A DNA stretch of 64,000 bases from Psilocybe azurescens (Eukaryota > Basidiomycota > Agaricomycetes > Agaricales > Agrocybaceae): contig JAJIRX010000533.1 of assembly GCA_023853785.1 (NCBI GenBank), positions 62,001 to 126,000 of the forward strand, written 5' to 3'. Every line of letters starts with the position of its first letter. The first letter of the stretch is position 1. A program made the translations under genes and the position numbers. Below the pieces are notes generated by a model. It had not been told where the DNA came from. It worked only from the letters and a program-made list of their open reading frames with translations, and made no database searches. Positions 44,339-55,733 of the stretch are shown piece after piece.

Positions 44339-45919
44339 CAGTGACTCAAAAAACTGTCCAGATGTTTTTGAAATTGAACTTAAATTAACTATAACACCAT
44401 GTAATCCTCATGAAATTACATGATTTTAAATAATAGAAAGCCCTGGATCACAGCTTTGGTTCATCTATTATTATTAAATACTTTATAAAAATAACACATC
44501 CAGACAGTTTCTTCACAGCCTGTTGGAATATAGGTATCTATATAAACTAGTACATTGTGTGACTCCACTTTGCTTTCAAAACATCTAAAATTCTTCTAGA
44601 CATACTATTCATTGATTTCACATAGTCTTCCTTGGGTATTTTCTTGCACTCCTCCAGTATTCTGCCCTACAACTTCTTGGATATCCTTTGGAGCATTTTT
44701 GTATTCTACAAAGCACATTTTGAGAATATGCCACAAATTTTCAATTGGATTGAGATCTAGTTATTATGCTTGCTAGTCCACAAGCTCTATTTTATGGTCT
44801 TTAAGCCATTTCTGAGCCTTTTGGATGTGTGCTTGAGGTCATTATCTTGCTAAAAGATGAAATCATCCTGATTAAGGTTGTAATACTTCAGAGTTTGGAA
44901 AACATAGTCATCTAAAACACTTACATAGAGTTCTCTATCCATATTGCCTTCTATACTGCACATGTATCCAATACCACTTGTTGTTATACAACTCTAAATC
45001 ATCATATGTCCTTCTCCAAATTTGATGGTTTTCTACATGCTGAGTTTGGAGAGGAGAACCAGCCTTTTTCCTCACCTACTGCCTTCCAACTGACCCAATT
45101 CAATTGATCTTGGTCTCATCTGTGAACATAACATGTTTCCAGTCTTTTTCTGTTCAGTTTTCATACTTCTGGACAAATTTCAAGCAAGCCTTCCTGTGGT
45201 TCTTAGGGAGGAATAGCTTTTTGACCTTGACTTGTGCTACAAGATCTTTTATTTAAGGGAATTTTGAATGGTTTAGATGGAGATAGATGTGTTGGTGATA
45301 GTGAGAAGCTGGCAGCAGAGTTGTGTGGAAATATCAGCCTTTCTAGTGGAGACAAGTCAAACTGGATGGCAGTAGTCATGGGGAGTGAGTTTAGAAAAAT
45401 CATGTTCATGATTTTTTTTCATCAATAACTCTATCCCAAAACATATCACCCAAATAGTTGACTTCAAAACACAAGTTTGACATCAGTTTTGCAAATATAA
45501 TCACTATTTTCCAGCATAACGATGATGTTAGAGTATAATTTAAAAGACAGAGAATGCATGACTGTGTAGCAGAGAATAATGGGCTATAAACTTGGGGGAA
45601 TAAAAGCTTCAGTCTTTGTTATATACTTCTAGCATGTTTTCATTCATTTGAGATATTTTTTGCATGTTTACAATAACAAAAAACCTTATTGTGTTAATTC
45701 CAACAGACTGCAAAGAAACTGTCTACATGTGTTATTTTTATAAAGGATTTAATAATAATAGATGAACCAAACAAATACAAACTTATGCTATATCTCCTGA
45801 ATGCTGTGATCCAGGGCTTTCCAATACATTTTAAATCATGTAATTTCATAAGGATTACATGACATTATAGTCAATTTAAATTCAATTTCAAAACATCTGG
45901 ACAGTTTTTTGAGTCACTG
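44339..45919 (-). mobile_element. Tc1/mariner element inserted in the Pol III A box of E7
   Basis: 1581 bp from CAGTGACTCAAAAAACTGTC to its inverse, flanked by TA (44337-44338; 45920-45921). Terminal repeats of about 200 bp carry the CTGTCCAGATGT motif at both outer and inner edges. Compared with E6, the target TA lies within the A box of E7's tRNA-like module, so the insertion splits it. The transposase is on the minus strand. Confidence 0.87.
44570..45420 (-). pseudogene. Tc1-like transposase relic
   Basis: Reading leftwards, scattered frames match the split relic at 32240-38828. A DETKIN-like segment lies near 45110, a QDN(D/N)LKHTSKR-like segment near 44850 and a LNPIENLW-like segment near 44740. 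Stops occur throughout. The copy keeps the uninterrupted target sites used by E6 (45286-45294) and the pogo-like element (44873-44874) in its sister. Confidence 0.65.
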
Positions 45920-47469
45920 TATATAGCCTTTTAATTGATCAAAATTTTATAGACTACATACCAATACAGCTATTTACTTGGCATTTCTCGGAAAGTAAAA
46001 ATAGCATCACATATGTGACTTGTTGATGCCATGTTGGTCCATTTATTATTCCCACCACTCTACTTCTTCCTCCAACCACCACCACCCTGCTGCTGCCATT
46101 GTATGTCCCCCACCTCACTGTCATCAGTTGGAGCCAGGCCCATGCCAACCCAACCCAACATGGATCACATTGCAACAAACTGAGACAAACAAAGAGCAAA
46201 TGGACACCTGAAAATGAAGGGAGATGAGTACGGAACAAGAAACAAGGCGAGGTGAGGCAAATGCGGGGTGAGGTGAGGCAAATGCAGAGCCAGGCAGAAC
46301 CAGGGAGGTGATGCACATGAGGAAAAAGACCCCAGGTAAGTTGTTAATTCTGCATGCCACTGCCATTAACCCCTGCCCCCTCCCCCTCTTTTTTGTATAG
46401 GCCAACAACAACAACAACAACAACAATGGCTATGACAACAACACATACAGCCATGATGACAATGACAATGCATATGACAGATGCAGCAGATACAACAACA
46501 CAATGGACAGACACGCCAGACGCATATGACAGCCACCACAATAACAAAATATGTACAGCTGCGCTATGAGCAACATGGCCATCCTTCTGCCCCTTTTTTT
46601 CTTCTTTTTTTTCTTTTTTTGTCTTGTTTTCTCTTTTTTTTATGTTTATGTGCTTCTATATTTATTTGAACCAACTATGTACCCTCTTGTCTACTTTTTT
46701 GTCTGTTTTGTATGTTTTTCTTTTATTTCTTTTGTTTTATATATTTTTATATATTTCTTTTTTTATGTTTCAGTGGTGATGAACTTTGCTAGTAGATAAT
46801 ATTGTAGATAATAATGTAGTATATAGTTTTAATATATTATATATACATTCTTGCATGAATTTACTCTAAGAAAATACATTCCAATTAAAATCTGGCTATA
46901 GCTGGACTTTGTGAAATTCAATAAGTCTGCTCTCTGATGGCCTAAGCTGGAATATTGTTACCCAGGTATGGAGTCCAGGTGGATTCTAATTGAACTCCAC
47001 CTGGACTCCACCTGCTCTCCACCTGCCCTCCACCTGCCCTCCACCTGCCCTCCAGTTGGACTCAAGTGGAATTGCTTGAAGTCCAACTGGAGTCCATCTG
47101 AGTCCACCTGAACTCCACCTATCAAAGATAATTTTCTGAACACTTGCATATGTTCCAGATGGAGTACCTGGATGGAGGTAAAGTACACGTGATCACCCTC
47201 ACTTTGAGAGATCACTCTTGATATTTCAGTGCCTTGTGTGCACTCATCTGTCTAAAAGGTTCTCCAGCTATTAGTGATCACTCTTGAGCAATCATCTCAG
47301 TCTGTACTCTGCTAAAACTAGTTATTGTAATAAGCTTTAAAGCTTACCCTTCTAGATTGAACTGATCAATATATATATATGATTGGGTGTTGTGTATTGG
47401 GCAATTGCAAAGACACCCTGCACTAAACATCTCACTGTTGTTATGTGTTCTGATCCTTAAATATAATGT

Positions 47470-49859
47470 CTCCTCCACTCCTGTAATGTGCAAATTATTC
47501 CTAGGAGTTCTCAATCATAGATCTCATAGTTTCATTCAGTTGGGGAAAATGTTCTGGATATGAATGCACATAGATGTCTTTCACCATTTACATCTAGTTG
47601 AGTGAGAACAGCCCCTGAGGCATATTTTAAAGCATCAGATTCAATTTGGAATAGTTTAGAGGGATCTGGCATCATGAGTACTGGTTCTTCTGTGAATTGT
47701 TTTTTTAATTTGTCAAAGGCAGTCTGAGTTGTGTTGTTTCATGAGAATCCTTTGTCCTTTTTCAGGAGCTCATTTAGAGGTTGAGCTACTTCAGAAAACT
47801 TCCAGATAAATTTTTAATAGAAATTTCCAAAGCCTAGAAATGATTGGACCTGTTTGAGAATAGTAGGCATTGGCCAGTCTTGAATTCCTTTGAGTTTTGT
47901 TGGATCTATAGAGATTTTTCCTGTCTTGATAATCATTTCAAGATATTCCACCTTTTCTTGAGCAAATGAGCATTTCTCCGGCTTGAGGTAGAGATCATTT
48001 TTCTGAAGTCATTGTAGAACCATCTTGATGTATTTTTCCAGTTCCATTTGGTCTTTTGCAAAGATTAGTATGTCGTCCATGTAGATGATCACAAAGCATT
48101 GAGATATTATATCTTTGAAAACCAAGTCCATCATAGATTGGAAGGTTGCCAGGGAATTACACATACCAAAGAACATTGCAGTTGGTTCAAAAAGTCCTCA
48201 GTTGGTCTTGAAGGCTGCTTTCTATTGATCATCATATTTTATTCTGATATTGTTGTAACCCCATCAAATATCTAGTTTTGTGAAGAATTTTGTGCCTTGA
48301 AGTTTGTCCATAAGTTCCATGATCCAAGGTAAGGGATAAGTGTTCTTGATTGTCCAATTGTTCAGATATCTGTAATCTTGGCAAGGTTGTAGTTTTCCAT
48401 CTTTTTTGCAATAAAGAAAAATAGAGATGCCATAGGTGATTCTGAGGGTTGAATGTAGTCTTTATCCAGTTGTTTCTTTGTCCAGTTGTCCAATTCCATT
48501 TGTTCTGCAGGAGTGATATTGTATGCCTTGAATTTCTTAGATATAAATCCTTCTTTCAGTTCAATCTTGTGGTCCCACAATCTTGATTCTGGGAATCAAT
48601 CTGCTGCTTGTTTGTTGAAAAGATCCATATATGAGTGATATTCTGTTGGTACCATGTCTTTGAGGGATTTTGCTGGTTTGTCTGTTTCATATTGTTGAGC
48701 TAAGGTTTGCAAAATGGTGATTTTGGTGTTCAACCAGGTTTCTTTAATTTCTTCAGCTGTGTTATCTCCTATATATTGTATGACAAGAGATTTGAAGTCA
48801 TCCAAAGAGTGAGTAGTGCCATTTGCCAATATCTGTTCATCCATTTCTTCTTTGATAGTTACTTGATTTATTGTAGATTTTGGTTGTGTTTTCCAGGATA
48901 TTTGTCCATTTTGCCAGTTTATGTCTGGGTTTTTTTCTTATAGCCAAGGAAATCCTAGAATGATTTTCTGTTTCTCTAGTCCAAAGACTAGTAATCATTC
49001 TTGATGGCTTTAGTTTCCAATCTTTAGGTCTAAATTAATGAATGAGAAAATAGTTCCCTTTTTGTTTGGGGTTTCATCCACATTATAGACCTGAATCACC
49101 TTTTCCAGAGGTTGGGTTTCCAATCCAAGTTTCTGTGCATAGTTTAGATCAATGAATTTTCCTCCTGCTCCTGAGTCTAGAAGTGCAGAGATTTAACAAT
49201 TTGTGAACCATTCTGTTTCTTTGTGGGGAATGAAACTGGTAAAAGCATAGTTTTATTCTTGATTGTTGCCATAAGTACAGATTGTATTTTCAGATAAGGA
49301 AAGACAGACATCGTCCTGTTTCTCCTTTTAAAAATCCTTTTGTTTTTTGTCTTCAAATCCCATTTTTACCATGAGATTAGCAAGTTCATCCCTCTCAGTA
49401 CTGTCCAAGTTTCTGATGTGAGCATGGAGTTTCTTTAGAGTCCATTTCTTGTTCTGTTGTTCTTGGTTCCTGTTTTGATTTGTTTGTCCTTTCTGTGGAC
49501 ATTTCCTGGATAGATGTCCTCATTGTTTGCATCTGAAACAAGTGTCTTTCCTAATTAAATTAGCTCATTCTTCAGCTGTCATAGCATCTATGTCCATCCT
49601 ATTGGAGTTGTTAGAGTTTCAGTAGTATCTTGGGGAATTGTTCTATTTTTGTGTCCTCCTTTGTTCTTCTGTTTCTTCTTTAAAGATCTGGGCTAATCTG
49701 TGATTGGTATTGAATTGTTTCACCTTTTTGTACCATCTTTGGATTGTTCTTGGAAATTCATCGGATTACATTATCTTGTTGGCAAGGGTGGGCAGAATAC
49801 TTTTTGGAATAGGCTAATGAGATGGGTGTGATCCAATTCTGTTTCTGTTCCTAGATTTG
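47470..49859 (-). pseudogene. minus-strand gypsy-D: RNase H, reverse transcriptase, protease and gag C-terminus
   Basis: Reading leftwards from 49859: gag C-terminus with zinc knuckle (CFRCKQ then a stop, GHLSRKC, near 49540), LHAHIRNLDSTERDELAN, a protease segment near 49170, a linker (48844-48596), then reverse transcriptase from about 48450 to 47800, with YMDD near 48070, and RNase H until about 47470. Integrase, chromodomain and 3' LTR are missing at the left. In-frame stops are many, so this copy is old. It is related to copy 2 in domain order and LTR ends but diverged, and it is the target into which copy 2 inserted. Confidence 0.8.
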
Positions 49860-50301
49860 TGTTATGACAAGTCTTTTTCTTTTTCTTTTCTCTTTTCTTT
49901 TCTTTTCTTTTCCTTTTCTTTGTCATCTTTCACATCATTGATACATCATCGTACGCTCTGATGAACTTTATTTTCACTTCCATCTTTTATGATACATCTT
50001 TTGATGAACATTTGATCTGTTTCTCTTATTCTTATATACATCTGCTGATGAACATTCAAACTCGTTTCAACTTGATCTGTTTCTTCTATTCTTATATACA
50101 TCTGCTGATGAACATTCAATCTCGTTTCAACTAGCTGTACAGTTCATAGTATTTATACAAGGGAGCATCTACTGTATTCTTTAGCTAGTTCTTGAGAATC
50201 CAACCTGCTTAACCTGCTCTACTCTGAACTTGAACTTGTTCTTGTAAACGATTGGTGGTTAGATTACGCACACTGCGTGATTCTAACTTGAGATCGTAAC
50301 A
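49860..50301 (+). repeat. 5' LTR of gypsy copy 2
   Basis: Begins TGTTATGAC and ends GATCGTAACA. It contains a CTTTT-rich block, two copies of a ~60-bp segment (around 50010-50130), a TATA box and the likely transcript start. Equal in length and, by eye, in sequence to the 3' LTR. Confidence 0.96.
50151..50193 (+). promoter_or_regulatory. LTR TATA box and inferred transcript start
   Basis: TATA-like TTTATAC lies at 50152-50158. About 31 bases on, at 50183, begins AGCTAGTTCTT, the exact complement of the putative primer-binding site after the LTR. The spacing fits an RNA polymerase II start at this position. The start itself is inferred, not seen. Confidence 0.5.
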
Positions 50302-50302
50302 A

Positions 50303-50313
50303 AAGAACTAGCT
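50303..50313 (+). other. putative self-priming primer-binding site
   Basis: One base after the 5' LTR, the 11-mer AAGAACTAGCT is the perfect reverse complement of 50183-50193 in the LTR, ending at the first mismatch on both sides. No resemblance to a tRNA 3' end was noticed. Tf1/sushi-type chromoviruses prime reverse transcription from the first 11 bases of their own RNA in just this arrangement. The related minus-strand gypsy-D has AAGAACTATCT at the same place. Confidence 0.55.
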
Positions 50314-50542
50314 TCTCACTCTACCATACTGCTTCGTCCACAAGCAGTATTGGGAGCTTGAACCAGACACCACGACATCTCGAGGCAGAACCTTCTCCGC
50401 AAACTACAACACCGGCGACAGTGGTGAACGAACACCTACATCAGACGTTCAACCCACTACCCAAACTCCAGGACTATTGTCAGGAGAAGAATACTTCACC
50501 AACGCCTCTGAACCCTCTGAAACCTCTGAACTGAACGAACAA

Positions 50543-51475
50543 ATGCCTGACCAAATGGCTATTGACACCCCGAAAACAAGGGAACTCTCTCTTAACAAAC
50601 CTATCGCCCTTCAACGGCGAACGGTTTAAAAGCAAGAAATTCCTTCAAGAATGTATCCTCTATATGGGGATCAACAAGGACGTCTATGACACTGAACCGA
50701 AGCGAATTACGTTCATGCTCTCTTTCATGCAAGAAGGGAATGCGGTCGTCTGGAAACAACAATTCGTCCAGAACAAACTGAACCTCGACACAGGGGACAT
50801 TGACTTACCAACATACAAAAGAATTCATTGACGAATTCCAGAATGCCTTCAAGCCAGAAGAAGAAGACATTGATGCATTGGACAAATTAAAAATGCTTCG
50901 ACAAAAGAACCTGACCGCTGAACAACTAGTAACCAAGTTCAAATTACTGGTTGGAGAAGCAGGGATGACCAACGACTCCAGCACCGCAAATAAACTCCTG
51001 ATCGAGATGTTCAAGACAGCGCTAAACCCAGCGCTAGTACAGAAGATCATCCAGTCTGAGAAGAGGCCCACCAAGATCGAAGAATGGTATGACAAAGCCA
51101 TGTCTTTTGATAGGAGCTATCGACTTGCGATGGCAATAAGAGGCCCGTCTCAATCAAATGCGCAATTTATTCCCAGAGCCGTGCCAAGAAAGGACCCCTT
51201 TGCAATGGACGTCGATGTTATGACCACCGAGGAACGAACGAGCCTTATGAAAAGGGGGCTTGTTTCAGATGCAAACAAACAGGACATCTCGCAGTAGATT
51301 GCCCTCAGAAGAAGAAAAACAACAACCCATTCATGTCGAAGGAGTTGCCGAAGAAAAATGGACACCCAAGGACCTTCATGCCCATATCTGGGAGTTGAAC
51401 ATGGAGGAAAGGGAGGAACTGGCAAGTTTGGCAATGGGAAACCAGGAGGAGGATAACAACACTGAGGATTTTTAA
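50543..51475 (+). pseudogene. gypsy copy 2 gag, frameshifted
   Basis: Gag begins at ATG 50543 (MPDQMAIDTP). It shifts near 50575 into the frame with PFNGERFKSKKFLQEC and again near 50810 into the frame with FIDEFQNAFKPEEED. A CCHC knuckle (CFRCKQTGHLAVDC, near 51262-51300) is followed by the frame ending LHAHIWELNMEEREELA at 51475. Gag makes the particle shell and packages RNA through the knuckle. At least three one-base shifts are present although the LTRs are identical. Confidence 0.82.
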
Positions 51476-51599
51476 AACGGAGAACCGAATCGACGTCGGT
51501 CTCTCCACGATTAGGCATCTATTCTGTATTTATGGCTACACTTGAGAATAAATCTATGCATTTACCGATTTCTTTCTCTGCCATAAAAACGGAAAGCCA

Positions 51600-53805
51600 C
51601 AAATCGTCGAAACCTTGGGTCTAATTGACTCTGGAGCTGGTGGAAAATTCATCGACCAAAACTACGGCTAGAAAACTAGGACTTGAACAAAAAAACCTGA
51701 AGAGGAGCCTCACGGTGTACAACGTAGATGGAACTCTCAACAAGAAAGGAACAATCTCTACTTTTGTAGAACTCAATCTCACTATCGGGAACAGAACAAA
51801 CAAGGAAATTCTATTTGTCTCTGGATTAGGACGACAAAAATTATTCTAGGACTACCTTGGCTTCAGAAACGAAACCCCGACATTGATTGGGAAACTGGAA
51901 AAGTTAAATGGAGAGTTTCCAAATCTATCCGCACCACTACTGTGGAAGAAGAACTGGAAGAAACTGAACCGATCATAGACACCACGGATGTCCCACTCCG
52001 AAGACTTCAACACTTTGGTAATAGATTTTATCGAAGCCAAAGACTCCAAAGAATTGGACCAGGCATGGATCAACGCAAAAACTACGGCTTCACAAACTCT
52101 GGCAATGGAACACAAAAATAGGACACCTGCTAAGCCTCTGGAAGAACTTATTCCCCGGACCTCCACGACTATCTCGGACTTTTTGACAAAAAGCAGCAGA
52201 TCGATTTCCCATCTCAAGACCCTGGGACCACAAAATCGAACTGAAACCTGAATTCAAACCGAAACCATGCAAGGTCTACAGCCTCACCCCGGAAGAACAA
52301 ATCGAACAGGACAAATTTCTTAAAGAAATGCTAGACAAAGGATATATCGTCAGATCAGAATCAGACATTGCTTCGCCCTTTTTCTTCGTAGCCAAGAAGG
52401 ATGGAAAACTGCGACCTTGTCAAGACTATCGATATCTAAATGAATGGACAGTAAAGAATGCCTACCCTTTGCAACGGATCCCTGATCTACTGGACAAACT
52501 CAAAGGAGCGAAATTCTTTACCAAACTGGACATCAGACAAGGATACAACAATGTTCGCATTCGAAAGGAAGATCAACGGAAAGCTGCCTTCAAAACAAAT
52601 CGAGGTCTCTTTGAACCCACAGTTATGTTCTTCGGATTATGCAATTCCCCAGCCACTTTTCAATCCATGATGGATTCGCTGTTTGAAAGCGAAATATCTG
52701 GAGGATTTGTGATTATCTACATGGACGACATCTTAATCTTTGCTGAAAATCAAGAAGATTTGGCAAGATACGAACGGATTGTCCTGCAAAGGCTAAAGGA
52801 TAACGACCTATACCTCAAACCGGAAAAATGCGTCTTCAGACAACGAAAAGTCGAATATCTGGGAATGATAATCGAAGAAGGAAGAATCTCCATGGACCAA
52901 TCAAAACTTAAAGGAATCCGAGACTGGCCCGCACCCACCACAGTAAAGCAAGTCAGGGGATTCCTGGGATTTGAAATTTCTACCGAAAATTCATCAGGAA
53001 GTTCTCTATGGTGGCACAACCCCTGAACGATCTCCTAAAGAAGGACAAGAAATTCGAATGGACGGACGCAGCTCAACGAGCGTTTGACGAACTAAAACGA
53101 CGATTCACAGAAGAACCGGTTCTCTCTATGCCAGACCCGAGCAAACCATTTCAAATTGAATGTGACGCCTCTAAATATGCATCTGGAGCCGTTCTGACTC
53201 AACTCGATGGTAACGGTGAAAGACACCCATGTGCATTCATTTCAAAAACCTTTTCTGCGACAGAAAGGAACTATGAAATCTATGATCGAGAACTCCTGGC
53301 AATTGTACGAGCATTACAGGAATGGAGACACTACATTCAAGGATCTGAACATATGACGATCATCCATTCTGACCACAAGAACCTGACCTACTTCAGAAGC
53401 CCAAGAAACCTGAACAGACGGCAAGCTCGATGGTCATTATACCTATCCGAATTCGATCTGAAACTAATCCATATGCCTGGAACGAAAATGATTCAATCTG
53501 ATGCTTTATCGAGAAGGCCAGATTTTATACCAGACAAAGACCATGATAATGAAGATGTGACTCTACTACCGGAAGAACTTTTCGTCAATCTAATCGACAC
53601 CGAACTACAACAAAAAATCATTGATTCGGAAGAATTTGACACAGATATTGCAGAAGTCTTGAAGGCTCTATTGCAAAAGGACCATCGAACTTATGAACCG
53701 ACCTTGATGATTGGAAAACGGAGGAATTCAATGGGAAAAATGTTATCTTTTATAAAGATAAAACATATATACCGAAGAACCAAAATCTACGCCAACAAAT
53801 TGTAA
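51600..53805 (+). pseudogene. gypsy copy 2 protease, reverse transcriptase and RNase H
   Basis: Protease DSGAG is near 51631, with a one-base insertion at about 51666 (TACGGCT where copy 1 has TACGCT). Reverse transcriptase is open from 52328 to 53026 with YMDD near 52720. One base is lost near 52970, where copy 1 reads GFGNFYRKF. RNase H is open from 53008 with [21 protein letters not shown] and SDALSRR. The enzymes copy the element RNA into DNA. Most shifts differ from those of copy 1, so a consensus of the two copies would be largely open. Confidence 0.88.
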
Positions 53806-55112
53806 AATCTTTTCATGATCTACCATCGGCAGGACACCCCGGAGAACTAGAAACTTACAATGCAGTAAAGGCACATTACTGGTGGCCTGGGCTACGATCC
53901 TTCGGTAAAACAATACGTCAAAGGCTGCGGAATCTGTCAACAATTCAAGATTAACAGAAATCCCTCTCACCCATCTTTCATGCCAATTGCTGGACCAACT
54001 TCTACACGACCATTTGCTAGAACTGTTCAATGGACTTTCTAACTGACTTACCACCGGTTAAAAACAGTGCAGGACAGATTGTGGATGCACTCATGGTTGT
54101 GGTAGACCATGGGCTTACTAAGGGGTGATTTTAATACCTTGCCGGAAGAAAGGGAAACCAGGAGAGGCACTTGACGGCCGGAAGGAGCAGCTCAACTCTT
54201 ACTTGACAATCTTTTCAAACGATTCGGACTCCCAGACAGCATTATCTCAGACCGAGACCCCTATTCACCGCAAAGGTCTTCCAAGAACTCATGAAACTCT
54301 TAGGGATCAAGTCCAAATTAACGACGGCTTATCATCCAATAGGAGATGGAACCACCAAGCGATTCAACCAAGAAATAGAAGCCTACCTATCCATCTATTG
54401 TTCTTCACACCCAACCGATTGGAACAAGTCAGTTGGAACATTAGAATTCACTCACAACAACAGAAAACACTCCGAAAGGGTCAAAACCCCGTTCGAACTC
54501 ACCCTAGGTTCATCTCCGCTGGCCATTCCACTCGCATTTGAGAACACCAAAGCCCCATCTGTGGAAGAAAAAGTCAAACATCTCCTGAGAGATCGAGAAG
54601 AAGCGTTAGCCGCCCATGAACTTGCAAGACAAAGGATAGCCGAGCGACGAAAATCGACCTTCAAACCGTTTGAGAAAGGAACGAAAGTTTGGCTAGACTC
54701 CCGCAACATCTCCACGAGGTACCATTCAAAGATGAAACCAAAACGAGAAGGCCCGTTCACAATCACAGAAGTCTTGGGACCTCTCACTTACAGACTCAAA
54801 ATACCCAAGATATGGAAGATCCATGATGTCTTCCATGCCACTCTACTCATGCCATATAACGAGACAGAAACATACGGACCAAATTTCCCTAGACCACCAC
54901 CCGAAATCAAAAATAAAGAAGAACACTGGGAAGTCGAAACCATTCTGAATCACAGAAAGACAGGACGAAAACCCAAGAAAGGAAAGCAAAAATATCAATA
55001 CCTTATCAAATGGACGGGATTCCCTATCTCCGAAGCAACGTGGGAAAAAGATGACGCGTTCGACGATGACAACGAGACTCTTAAAGAATACCACCAATTA
55101 CACAAACTCTGA
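53806..55112 (+). pseudogene. gypsy copy 2 integrase and chromodomain
   Basis: Zinc-binding and first core segments (53806-54290) are broken by several one-base changes, including a C4 run near 54262 where copy 1 has C5. From 54291 a 273-codon frame gives AYHPIGDGTTKRFNQEIEAYL, the C-terminal domain and a chromodomain (HWEVETILNHR ... YLIKWTGFP), and stops at 55112. Confidence 0.87.
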
Positions 55113-55129
55113 TCACCGCTACCACCCTG

Positions 55130-55459
55130 ATGCCTCGCCTTCTCCGACGTATTGCCTCTTCTTTCACTCGAAACTCCGAAACAAACCAACTTGAAACCCC
55201 TATCTTTGCTACCCCTCTGGCTGATCAGACTGTGGAAGAGCTTGAGACACTGCAAAGAGAAATTCTCACCGCATACAACGGGAAACAATTGATCGGGAAG
55301 GAGACAGCAAAACAGAACTACCGCCCAGCTGCTGCTAAAGCTGCCCATCACCAAGCCAGATCTCTACGCCTCAAACTAAATCTGGTCGAACGAGAGCTCC
55401 ATCGGCGCCTTCCACTGATCGCCAAAGTAGTTAAAAAGGCCAAGTCGTTCTACCTCTAA
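55130..55459 (+). CDS. element ORF2, 109 residues, unknown
   Basis: An intact frame 17 bases after pol, start MPRLLRRIASS, ending KVVKKAKSFYL. Its middle is acidic (DQTVEELETLQREI) and its end is basic with heptad-like Leu (LRLKLNLVERELHRRL), suggesting a helical or coiled-coil protein of about 12 kDa. Copy 1 has the same ORF with one shift. It is the only intact gene of this element. No family recognised. Confidence 0.6.
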   Translation: MPRLLRRIASSFTRNSETNQLETPIFATPLADQTVEELETLQREILTAYNGKQLIGKETAKQNYRPAAAKAAHHQARSLRLKLNLVERELHRRLPLIAKVVKKAKSFYL

Positions 55460-55490
55460 ACCATACCTCCAATTACCAGAACAATGCAAC

Positions 55491-55687
55491 ATGTCTTTCA
55501 TCAATACTCCCGCTGCTTCTTCCTCTTCTACTCCCGCCAACCCACGTCTGCAAGGCAAACAACCTGCCATACCCGTTACGCTCAAACACTGTCAACTCCT
55601 GAAGCCCTGGACCTCTTCACCGACGACGCCAGAATCGCCAACACCACAGGGCGAACCATACGGAGACTATTGAGCCCACTGAAGTAA
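55491..55687 (+). pseudogene. deleted ORF3 remnant
   Basis: The start (MSFINTPAASSSS) and the very end (RRLLSPLK in another frame) of ORF3 are joined at about 55620. Copy 1 has about 0.7 kb more between GACGACG repeats at about 4080 and 4785. One repeat copy is left, as expected of a deletion between short direct repeats. The zinc knuckles are lost. Confidence 0.65.
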
Positions 55688-55733
55688 TGGACTTCACTCC
55701 TTCTGAGGCATAAGGAGTGTAGTACGGGGGTAA

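Larger units (their letters stand above)
43382..47188 (-). mobile_element. E7: family-A element, inverse of E6, with two nested insertions
   Basis: It reads as the inverse of E6 along its length. The left end is AGGTCTTTACCCTCACCC and the right end GGAGGTAAAGTACAC; flanks GTGATCACA and GTGATCACC form a 9-bp duplication with one mismatch. A hAT-type MITE (43517-44088) and a Tc1/mariner (44339-45919) are nested inside. Net of these it is about 1.64 kb; the difference from E6 lies mostly in the shortened simple-sequence block near 46400. The Pol III B box is at 44292-44282 (minus); the A box is split by the Tc1. Confidence 0.78.
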
